NCBI GenBank assembly: GCA_003353955.1
Contig: PIVJ01000026.1
Coordinates: 1 to 33,838 of the forward strand
DNA from: Bacteroidota bacterium
GTDB lineage: Bacteria > Bacteroidota > Bacteroidia > Bacteroidales > GCA-2711565
DNA: 33,838 nucleotides
Direction: 5' to 3'
A model generated the notes under the pieces. The model searched no databases and was not told the origin of the DNA. It was given only the letters and a program-made list of their open reading frames with translations. Position 1 is the first letter of the stretch. Each line of letters begins with the position of its first letter. A program made the translations under genes and the position numbers. Positions 18,302-25,182 of this stretch are shown piece by piece.

Positions 18302-19267
18302 ATGGAAAAAATAAGATTGAAAATAGCTGTAATGATTTTATTCGGATTGTTAATTGGATTGTTGTCCTGCAATTCATCTTTATCCGGAGATAAAAACAAA
18401 TTAATAATTTTTCATGCAGGAAGTTTATCTGTCCCAATGAAACAAATTGTGCAAGCCTTTAATGAAAAACATCAGGAAATTAAGGTGCTTACGGAAGCAG
18501 CGGGAAGTAGGGATTGTGCACGAAAAATTACTGATTTAAAGAAAGAATGCGATATAATGGCTTCCGCCGACTATTCTGTTATTGACCAATTATTAATGCC
18601 GGATTATGCTGATTGGAATATCAAGTTTTCGAGCAATGAAATGGTGATTGTTTTTAACGATAAATCTGTACTTTCAGAGACCATTGATTCAACCAATTGG
18701 TTTGAGATATTGACAAAAGAAGAAGTGAAATATGGGAGGTCAGATCCCAACTCAGATCCTTGTGGCTATCGAACTGTTTTAGTTGCAAAGCTTGCAGAGA
18801 AATATTATGAAATTCCTAATCTGGCGAATACCGTATTATCTAAAGACAAAAACTATATTCGCCCGAAAGAAACCGATTTGTTGGCTTTGCTGGAAATAAG
18901 CACACTTGATTATGTTTTTATTTACCGATCGGTTGCGGTACAACACCAATTAAAATATATTTCATTACCAGATAAAATTAATCTTGAAGTACCTGGGTTT
19001 ATCAATTTCTACAACTCAGTTTCAGTTGATATTTCGGGGAAATCACCCGGTGAAACAATCACCAAGATTGGCGAACCTATGATATACGGAATTACGATTC
19101 CTAAAAATGCTCCTAATAATGAAAATGCTATTAAATTTGTTGACTTTATTTTATCTGATGAGGGAATGAAAATCATGGAGAAAAATGGTCAGCCGTCATT
19201 AATTCCTTTAAAAAGTGATTCATTTAAGAATATTCCTGAGTCATTGAAGAAATACGCACTTAATTAA
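18302..19267 (+). CDS. wtpA: molybdate/tungstate-binding lipoprotein, WtpA-like
   Basis: This 321-residue protein has a lipoprotein signal peptide (lipobox LLSC, Cys23) and then the WtpA/ModA family sequence: KLIIFHAGSLSVPMKQIVQA, EAAGSRDCARKITDLKKECD, MASADYSVIDQLLMPDYADW and YGRSDPNSDPCGYRTVL. The AGSLS and DPNSDPCGYR blocks carry the oxyanion ligands of WtpA-type proteins, which have high affinity for molybdate and tungstate. It captures substrate in the periplasm for the permease and ATPase encoded 600 bases downstream. The wide gap is unusual for such operons and holds a small ORF and a repeat element. Confidence 0.9.
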   Translation: MEKIRLKIAVMILFGLLIGLLSCNSSLSGDKNKLIIFHAGSLSVPMKQIVQAFNEKHQEIKVLTEAAGSRDCARKITDLKKECDIMASADYSVIDQLLMPDYADWNIKFSSNEMVIVFNDKSVLSETIDSTNWFEILTKEEVKYGRSDPNSDPCGYRTVLVAKLAEKYYEIPNLANTVLSKDKNYIRPKETDLLALLEISTLDYVFIYRSVAVQHQLKYISLPDKINLEVPGFINFYNSVSVDISGKSPGETITKIGEPMIYGITIPKNAPNNENAIKFVDFILSDEGMKIMEKNGQPSLIPLKSDSFKNIPESLKKYALN

Positions 19268-19316
19268 CCGTTTATTAATATGATTAGAGGAATACTTATT
19301 TAGCGCATTAATATTT

Positions 19317-19652
19317 ATGGTAACAATGGTGCATACACAATTAACCCTTAATGGAGAAACTAGGCTTCGATTAAAACTTAGAAATAGATGCAAAACCATC
19401 ATTCCTGAGGATGAAAATCCAATACTTTTGATAAGCCGGCCTAGTTGTTTAGGAATCACTTTCTCAAAAGAATCTTATACCACATCTATTTCTTCTCAGG
19501 ATATTCGCTTATGGGGTGAAGAACAAATTAAAACCAATCAAATTAATTTGGCACTCCACGAAGCTTGGATAGAAAAGAAGCTCCCCGCCGCAAGCGGACG
19601 GGCTATCATGATGGGTTCTATTTTGTTTCGCCCCAAGTGGCGGGGAATATAA
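19317..19652 (+). CDS. small ORF of unknown function between wtpA and modB, tail replaced by repeat
   Basis: This is a 111-codon frame (a second in-frame ATG at 19326). The first ~87 residues come from unique DNA: HTQLTLNGETRLRLKLRNRC, then EDENPILLISRPSCLGITFS, then an IRLWGEEQIKTN helix. The last ~24 residues are encoded by the repeat element that begins at about 19577, so the natural C-terminus, if there was one, is lost. I do not recognise the family. The short beta-strand-rich start, with a basic strand pair followed by an 'LLISRPSCLGI' strand, is vaguely like MraZ/AbrB swapped-hairpin DNA-binding domains, which is speculation. It could also be a fortuitous frame. Confidence 0.3.
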   Translation: MVTMVHTQLTLNGETRLRLKLRNRCKTIIPEDENPILLISRPSCLGITFSKESYTTSISSQDIRLWGEEQIKTNQINLALHEAWIEKKLPAASGRAIMMGSILFRPKWRGI

Positions 19653-19728
19653 CCCACAAGATCCTTCGACTTCAGGATCACCTCGCCTAATTAATTTTGT
19701 TTCACAAAATAAGAATCTCACTGATTTA
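19577..19728 (+). repeat. structured dispersed repeat, copy 1
   Basis: About 152 bases that match, in inverted orientation, the copy at 30527-30680 (roughly 85% identical by eye, with blocks of 20 or more exact bases). It contains nested hairpins: CCGC-AA-GCGG; a distal CCCCGCC (19582-19588) that can pair with GGCGGGG (19639-19645), enclosing the first hairpin and a CGCCCC stretch; and GATCCT/AGGATC around a TCGACTTC loop. GC content of the hairpin part is far above its surroundings. There is no coding content. It is likely a non-autonomous palindromic (REP/MITE-like) repeat, of a kind common in Bacteroidota genomes. Confidence 0.8.
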
Positions 19729-19866
19729 ACGTAAGTTTATAGTTTAATGCTGTCTTCTAAATCAATGGCTGCAATTAAAACCAGCAATTCAAATTATACA
19801 AAAAGTGGTCACTACTTTGTAACAATGCTTATCTTTAAGCCGGTATTTTAAAAAAGTGAAAATTAA

Positions 19867-20685
19867 ATGGTTCGGACTGATTCTTTCGCACTCATATTAA
19901 GTTTACTGGGTGGAGTTGTACTCCTTTTTATTGTTGCACCACTCGCAGGGTTGTTTTTGGAAACCCCAATTGCAAGTTTGATGGAGACTACCCAAGACAA
20001 AGAAGTTACTCAAAGTATCTTGTTAACGCTGGGAACCTCTTTCGGAGCCACTCTGTTTTTTGCTTTTTTTGCAATTCCATTAGCCTTTCTTCTTGCCCGT
20101 AAAAATTTCTATGGAAAAAGATGGGTACTTGGAATTATTGATTTACCTATTGTTATTCCTCACTCAGCTGCCGGAATTGCCGTACTCGGATTTATATCGA
20201 GAGATTCGATTGTAGGACAACTTGCTTCTAATGTTGGATTGGACTTTGTGGGGCATCCAGTTGGAATCGCGCTGGCTATGGCATTTGTAAGTATTCCATT
20301 TTTAATAAATGCAGCAAAAGATGGCTTTAGCTCAGTGCCGGTTCGATTGGAGCAAGCTGCGAAAAATTTAGGTGCCAGTTCGATCAGGGTGCTTTTTACG
20401 ATCTCAATTCCACTCGCCTGGCGACATATTCTCTCTGGCTTTATTTTGATGTTTGCCCGCGGCTTAAGTGAATTTGGAGCGGTAGTAATTGTTGCATATC
20501 ATCCAATGATTACTCCTGTTCTGATATTTGAAAGATATACTTCCTATGGATTGAAGTACGCAAGGCCTGTAGCTGTGGTATTTATTTTAGTATGCCTGGT
20601 CTTTTTTATTGGATTAAGATTATTAGTCCGTGGAAGTAAACAAAAAGATTCGGTAGGAATACCTCCCTTAAATGAAAAGAAATAA
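19867..20685 (+). CDS. modB: molybdate/tungstate ABC transporter permease (ModB/WtpB)
   Basis: This 272-residue inner-membrane protein has six predicted spans. The permease EAA loop is QAAKNLGASSIRVLFTISIP (about 165-184), followed by ARGLSEFGAVVIVAYHP, which is specific to ModB/WtpB permeases; DLPIVIPHSAAGIAVL is also diagnostic. It forms the homodimeric channel of the importer with ModC. It starts 600 bases after wtpA and ends 6 bases before the modC ATG. The start codon at 19867 gives MVRTDSFALILSLLGG, leading directly into TM1. It is complete. Confidence 0.92.
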   Translation: MVRTDSFALILSLLGGVVLLFIVAPLAGLFLETPIASLMETTQDKEVTQSILLTLGTSFGATLFFAFFAIPLAFLLARKNFYGKRWVLGIIDLPIVIPHSAAGIAVLGFISRDSIVGQLASNVGLDFVGHPVGIALAMAFVSIPFLINAAKDGFSSVPVRLEQAAKNLGASSIRVLFTISIPLAWRHILSGFILMFARGLSEFGAVVIVAYHPMITPVLIFERYTSYGLKYARPVAVVFILVCLVFFIGLRLLVRGSKQKDSVGIPPLNEKK

Positions 20686-20691
20686 TTGATT

Positions 20692-21735
20692 ATGCTTGAA
20701 CTGAAAAATGTATCGTTACACGTAGGACAATTTGAACTTCAGGATGTATCACTGAAGATTCAGCAGGGTGAATACTACGTGATTTTAGGATTATCAGGAG
20801 CAGGGAAGTCGATGTTATTAGAGTGTATTTCAGGGATGAAGCTTCCTTATCAGGGAAGCATAATTATGGATGGAATTGATATTACGTATGAGAAAATACA
20901 AAAGCGGAATATCGGATATGTTTTTCAGGATCACGCAGTATTTCCTCATATGAATGTTTATGATAATGTTGCGTATGCAATAAGAAGAAGTCGTTCGAAA
21001 ACTGAAATTCGTGATAAAGTTCATGAAGTGGCAAAGATTGTTAATATTCAGCATTTGCTGAATCGGCAACCAACTACACTATCCGGTGGCGAATCACAAC
21101 GAGTAGCACTGGCACGAACCTTAATCAGAGAACCCAAATATATTTTACTCGATGAACCATTTGCATCACTAGATGTACAACTTCGAGATGATTTAAGAGC
21201 CTTGCTCAGAAAAATAAACCGATTGGGGAAAACCATCATTCATGTAACCCATGATTATGAGGAAGCCATTTCATTGGCTCAGAAGATTGCTGTATTTCAA
21301 GATGGGAGAATAATTCAACAAGGTAATTCGTTTGAGGTTTTTTCTAATCCTGTTTCAGGATTTGTGGCAAGATTCAGAGGTATTCGAAATTTCTTCTCTG
21401 TAAAAATGAAATCCAAAAATACGGTTGATTTTAATGATGGATTAACTATCGAAATACCAGCTCAGAAATCAATTTCATCTGGTTATCTCATGATAAACAG
21501 TCAGGATGTTTCGGTTGCGAAGAGCCGAGATGAAGCAATATTATCCAACCAATTTAAAGGAGTTATCACAGATGTTATTCCCAATTTCAAGGGGAATGAG
21601 ATAAGTATAAAATCTGATTTACATCTTACATCATTCATTACTCATCAGTTGTTTAAACAACTGAATATTAAGATTGGTGATGAGATCTGGGCATCAATTC
21701 ACCCAAAGAATATCAAATATTTAATATCTAATTAA
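20692..21735 (+). CDS. modC: molybdate/tungstate ABC transporter ATP-binding protein (ModC/WtpC)
   Basis: The ATG at 20692 (6 bases after the modB stop) gives MLELKNVSLHVGQFELQDVS; an upstream TTG would add only two residues. The ABC ATPase has Walker A GLSGAGKS (33-40), Q-loop FQD (78-80), signature LSGGESQRVALARTL (130-144) and Walker B ILLDEP (151-156), then an H-loop in IIHVTHDYEEA. The last ~110 residues look like a TOBE/Mo-binding domain, which in this family can sense the oxyanion. It powers import by WtpA-ModB. Its last 8 bases overlap the 3' end of the convergent rseP gene. Confidence 0.92.
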   Translation: MLELKNVSLHVGQFELQDVSLKIQQGEYYVILGLSGAGKSMLLECISGMKLPYQGSIIMDGIDITYEKIQKRNIGYVFQDHAVFPHMNVYDNVAYAIRRSRSKTEIRDKVHEVAKIVNIQHLLNRQPTTLSGGESQRVALARTLIREPKYILLDEPFASLDVQLRDDLRALLRKINRLGKTIIHVTHDYEEAISLAQKIAVFQDGRIIQQGNSFEVFSNPVSGFVARFRGIRNFFSVKMKSKNTVDFNDGLTIEIPAQKSISSGYLMINSQDVSVAKSRDEAILSNQFKGVITDVIPNFKGNEISIKSDLHLTSFITHQLFKQLNIKIGDEIWASIHPKNIKYLISN

Positions 21736-23053
21736 ATAGTTTAACGATATCATTTCCATTGGCAAAAATAAGCAGGCCAAATAGAATAATCATTCCTACC
21801 AATTGTGCATACTCCATAAATTTATCACTGGCTTTTCTACGAGTAATAATCTCGTACATGAGAAACATTACATGCCCTCCATCCAACGCAGGAATTGGCA
21901 ATACATTCAGTATAGCTAACATAATAGATAAAAAGGCTGTCAATCTCCAAAAATTTTCCCAATCCCAGGTACTGGGAAATATACTGCCAATAGTAATAAA
22001 TCCACCAACAGATTTATATGCTTGAACTTCTGGTGAGAACAACAGTCTGAGTTGTTTTAGGTAATTCCCAACACCATCATAAGCCTTCACAAAACCGGCT
22101 GGAATAGCCTCAGCAAATGAGTAGTCTCTTTCGGCAAAAGTAAAGTAGTGCATTGGAGATTTAGAGTAAACGCCTAATATGCCTTCTTCTGATACATCAA
22201 TGTTTAACCTCACGGTGTCATCATTTCGTAGTACCGGAACAACAATGGTTTGATTTGTATAGTTTTTAAGCTGACTTTGGAACTCATCAAAATATTGTAA
22301 ACTCAACTCATTAATTCCAAGTATTTTATCATCAACCAACATTCCGGCAGCTTCTGCAGGTGAGTTCTTGCCAAATTTCCCAACCTCATAAGGGAAGCGA
22401 ACGGATAAAAAACTCGGTTTCTTTTGTTTAATCAGTTTACCGATAAAACCTTTAGGAATTGGAATATTTTTAATCTCGCCATCACGCTCAACCTGTACCG
22501 ATTGAGCTTTATCTAAAATAAGGATTAATGGAATTTTTGCATAGTCTTCCACAACTTCGTTGTCGACAGATAAAAATTTATCACCATTCATCAGCCCCAT
22601 TTCCAATGCCAAAGAATCGCAGGTGATCCCATATTTATTAACTTCTGATGTAGGTAAATATTCATCACCCCAATACGCTAGCATAACAATATAAATTGCA
22701 ATGGCCAACAAAACATTAACGGTCACACCCCCAAGCATAATAATTAATCGTTGCCAAGATGGCTTCGCTCTGAACTCGTGAGGTTGAGGAGGTAATTTCA
22801 TTTGCTCCTTATCCATCGATTCATCAATCATTCCTGAGATTTTTACATAACCTCCCAAGGGTAACCACCCCATCCCATATTCAGTTTCACCTTTCTTGAA
22901 TTTGAAAAGTGAAAACCAGGGATTAAAAAAGAGATAAAATTTTTCCACCCTTGTTTTAAATAATTTGGCAGTAATGAAATGACCAAATTCATGAAAAATG
23001 ACAAGGATTGATAAGCTTAATAAGAGTTGTAATATTTTTATTAGAATATCCAT
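21728..23053 (-). CDS. rseP: RIP metalloprotease RseP (site-2 protease)
   Basis: This 441-residue membrane zinc protease has the catalytic HEFGH motif at 21-25 inside TM1 and the third zinc-ligand motif in LNVLPIPALDGGHVMFL near the C-terminus. Two PDZ domains lie between (VNKYGITCDSLALEMGLMNG and NSPAEAAGMLVDDKILGINE), with further spans around them. It cleaves anti-sigma factors and remnant signal peptides within the inner membrane. It follows dxr with a 12-base gap and converges on modC. The dxr-rseP order is common across bacteria. All catalytic residues are present. Confidence 0.96.
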   Translation of the reverse strand: MDILIKILQLLLSLSILVIFHEFGHFITAKLFKTRVEKFYLFFNPWFSLFKFKKGETEYGMGWLPLGGYVKISGMIDESMDKEQMKLPPQPHEFRAKPSWQRLIIMLGGVTVNVLLAIAIYIVMLAYWGDEYLPTSEVNKYGITCDSLALEMGLMNGDKFLSVDNEVVEDYAKIPLILILDKAQSVQVERDGEIKNIPIPKGFIGKLIKQKKPSFLSVRFPYEVGKFGKNSPAEAAGMLVDDKILGINELSLQYFDEFQSQLKNYTNQTIVVPVLRNDDTVRLNIDVSEEGILGVYSKSPMHYFTFAERDYSFAEAIPAGFVKAYDGVGNYLKQLRLLFSPEVQAYKSVGGFITIGSIFPSTWDWENFWRLTAFLSIMLAILNVLPIPALDGGHVMFLMYEIITRRKASDKFMEYAQLVGMIILFGLLIFANGNDIVKLFN

Positions 23054-23065
23054 TTATAAAGGAGT

Positions 23066-24223
23066 TTAAGTATTTTTAGCAAGTTCCAATGCTAATTTTC
23101 TGGTTTCATCGTTTGTTTCAACCAGATCGTCGAGACTTGGGTTTTTAATAATTTTAATATGATTCATACATTCTTCAATGACGGTTGGCATCTCCATAAA
23201 ACCAATTTTATCTTTCAGAAATAATGAAACAACAATTTCATTTGCAGCGTTTAAAACGCATGGCATATTTCCGCCTGCATTTAATGCTTCAAAAGCGAGT
23301 GCAAGATTACGAAATTTTTTTAGATCTGGAGGTTGAAAAGTTAATTTGGGATAATCAATAAAACTAAATCTTTTGAAATCGGTTTTTACCCGATCAGGAT
23401 ATGTTAAGGCATATTGTATGGGTAGTTTCATATCCGGCAGGCCCAATTGAGCTTTCATTGAGCCATCACTGAATTGTACAAGTGAATGCACAATAGATTG
23501 GGGATGAACGATTACGTCAATTTGATTTGTCTCTAATCCAAACAACCATTTCGCTTCAATTACTTCCAATCCTTTATTTATTAAAGTGGCCGAATCAATG
23601 GTTATTTTATTGCCCATTTTCCAATTTGGATGATTCAATGCCTGTTCTTTTTTAACATTCTTTAAGAACAACTCATCTTTACCTAGAAATGGCCCGCCTG
23701 ATGCTGTTAAATAAATCTTCTCGATGGGATTATTAAACTCTCCAGCCAGGCATTGAAATATGGCGGAATGTTCTGAATCAACAGGAATAATTTTAGCCGT
23801 ATGTTGTTTGAGAAGTTCTTGAATGATTTCCCCTCCAACAACCAAGGTCTCTTTATTGGCTAATGCGATTAATTTATTTGCTTTGATGGCGGCAATAGTT
23901 GGTTTTAATCCGGCAAACCCAACAAGGGCAATAATAACTTGATCGATACTGTCCATTTCAATAATTTGAACCAGTGCATCATCGCCTGCGTAAACTTTTA
24001 TGTTGAGTGGATCCAGAACATCGAATACTTGTCCGTACAATTTATCATTTGAAATTACAACGGCATTTGGTTTATACGCAATGGCTTGTTCAATTAATAG
24101 CTTGGCGTTATTCTGGGCAGTGATTACTTCTAATTCAAAAAGACCGGGATGATTCCTTATTACTTCAAGTGATTGGGTTCCAATAGAACCGGTAGATCCT
24201 AAAATAGCAATTCTTTTTTTCAT
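23066..24223 (-). CDS. dxr: 1-deoxy-D-xylulose-5-phosphate reductoisomerase
   Basis: I start at the ATG at 24223-24221, giving MKKRIAILGSTGSIGTQSLE with the NADPH-binding GSTGSIG at 9-15; the frame is open 20 residues further but that part overlaps the M23 gene and has no similarity. The 385-residue product has ALANKETLVVGGEII, the metal- and substrate-binding IPVDSEHSAIFQCL, TASGGPF and WKMGNKITIDSATLINKGLE. It makes 2-C-methyl-D-erythritol 4-phosphate, the committed step of the MEP isoprenoid pathway. It lies 11 bases after the peptidase gene and 12 before rseP. It is intact, in contrast to the HMG-CoA reductase remnant at the left end. Confidence 0.97.
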   Translation of the reverse strand: MKKRIAILGSTGSIGTQSLEVIRNHPGLFELEVITAQNNAKLLIEQAIAYKPNAVVISNDKLYGQVFDVLDPLNIKVYAGDDALVQIIEMDSIDQVIIALVGFAGLKPTIAAIKANKLIALANKETLVVGGEIIQELLKQHTAKIIPVDSEHSAIFQCLAGEFNNPIEKIYLTASGGPFLGKDELFLKNVKKEQALNHPNWKMGNKITIDSATLINKGLEVIEAKWLFGLETNQIDVIVHPQSIVHSLVQFSDGSMKAQLGLPDMKLPIQYALTYPDRVKTDFKRFSFIDYPKLTFQPPDLKKFRNLALAFEALNAGGNMPCVLNAANEIVVSLFLKDKIGFMEMPTVIEECMNHIKIIKNPSLDDLVETNDETRKLALELAKNT

Positions 24224-24234
24224 CAGGATGTTCT

Positions 24235-25116
24235 TTAAAAGGTCATGTAATCGAGTGGATTTACCGGTGAACCATTTCGCCATAGTTCAAAATGAAGATG
24301 AGGTCCGGTACTTAATTCGCCCGAATCTCCAATAACGGCAATAGGATCACCCGCCTTTACATAGTTTCCGGCTTTTTTTAGCAATGCTGAATTATGTTTG
24401 TAAAATGAGATGAAGTTTTGTCGATGTTGGACGGCGATTACATATCCTGTTTCAACTGTCCATTCAGAAAGAATAACAGCCCCATCCAGTACAGCTTTTA
24501 TGTTTTCTTTTTCTTTAGAAACAATGTCGACTCCAAAATGATTTTCTACCAGTGAGAAGTTAGTTGTGATCACTCCTTTTAGGGGCGAAAAGAAAGTAAA
24601 ATTACGGATATTGTTTTTATCATATAAAGCTTCATTGTCGTTAAAATAAAGATCAAACTTATTTTGATTTTCATAGTCAGCTCTTAGTAAAGAATCTTCT
24701 ACTGATCGGGTAAGAACTATTGTATCATAGTTTAGATTGTGTGTAGTTGTATCTATAACCATATCCATAATTGGATTGCCCTCAACGATGCTTTTAATAT
24801 TTCTAAAATACAGATCTTTCTGAGCGAAGACACGTTCTAATGAATCTGTTTTGTTTTGTAATTCGTAAACGCGTTGATAAAGTTGAACATCAGTATAGCC
24901 GGGGATGTATTCACGCAGCGGTGTTAATGAAATTAATAGGGTTGTTAATGCAATTAATAAAATGATGGTTGTTCCTAAGGTTACAAAAGCGTTGAGGCGA
25001 GTTAATCGAAATGAGAGCCTTTCTTCAAAGGTTATATCATTCATTATCACTAGGCGATATTTATTCCTTAATTTATAATACCATTTGTTTTTTTTATCTT
25101 CTTTCTTAACCGCCAT
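24235..25116 (-). CDS. membrane-anchored M23 family metallopeptidase
   Basis: This 293-residue protein has a basic N-terminus and one membrane span (about 42-66), a coiled-coil periplasmic segment, and a C-terminal LytM/M23 peptidase domain. The zinc motifs are complete: NHFGVDI (His and Asp of HxxxD) and GPHLHFEL (HxH), with the FYKHNSALLKKAGNYVKAGD core. It probably cleaves peptidoglycan cross-bridges or acts as a divisome or elongasome activator; which one cannot be told. It is the first gene of the M23-dxr-rseP unit and is divergent from porW across 66 bases. Confidence 0.9.
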   Translation of the reverse strand: MAVKKEDKKNKWYYKLRNKYRLVIMNDITFEERLSFRLTRLNAFVTLGTTIILLIALTTLLISLTPLREYIPGYTDVQLYQRVYELQNKTDSLERVFAQKDLYFRNIKSIVEGNPIMDMVIDTTTHNLNYDTIVLTRSVEDSLLRADYENQNKFDLYFNDNEALYDKNNIRNFTFFSPLKGVITTNFSLVENHFGVDIVSKEKENIKAVLDGAVILSEWTVETGYVIAVQHRQNFISFYKHNSALLKKAGNYVKAGDPIAVIGDSGELSTGPHLHFELWRNGSPVNPLDYMTF

Positions 25117-25127
25117 CTCTACTTTTT

Positions 25128-25165
25128 ATAACGCTTCAAATATACAAAATGTATTTATGCGTTAT
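25128..25165. promoter_or_regulatory. nested dyad in the M23 peptidase / porW divergent promoter
   Basis: ATAACGC (25128-25134) and GCGTTAT (25159-25165) are exact inverted arms. Between them lies a second dyad, ATACA-AAA-TGTAT (25142-25154). On the minus strand 25144-25137 reads TATATTTG, matching the Bacteroidota -7 box, about 20 bases before the peptidase ATG. The outer dyad therefore brackets a likely promoter in a 66-base divergent gap. Confidence 0.4.
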
Positions 25166-25182
25166 TTTTAAATAGTAGCTAA

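Noticed and set aside
19509-19721. Minus-strand 70-residue frame inside repeat copy 1
   Set aside because: It lies almost wholly within the structured repeat; the frame is not maintained in copy 2, so it is not a gene.
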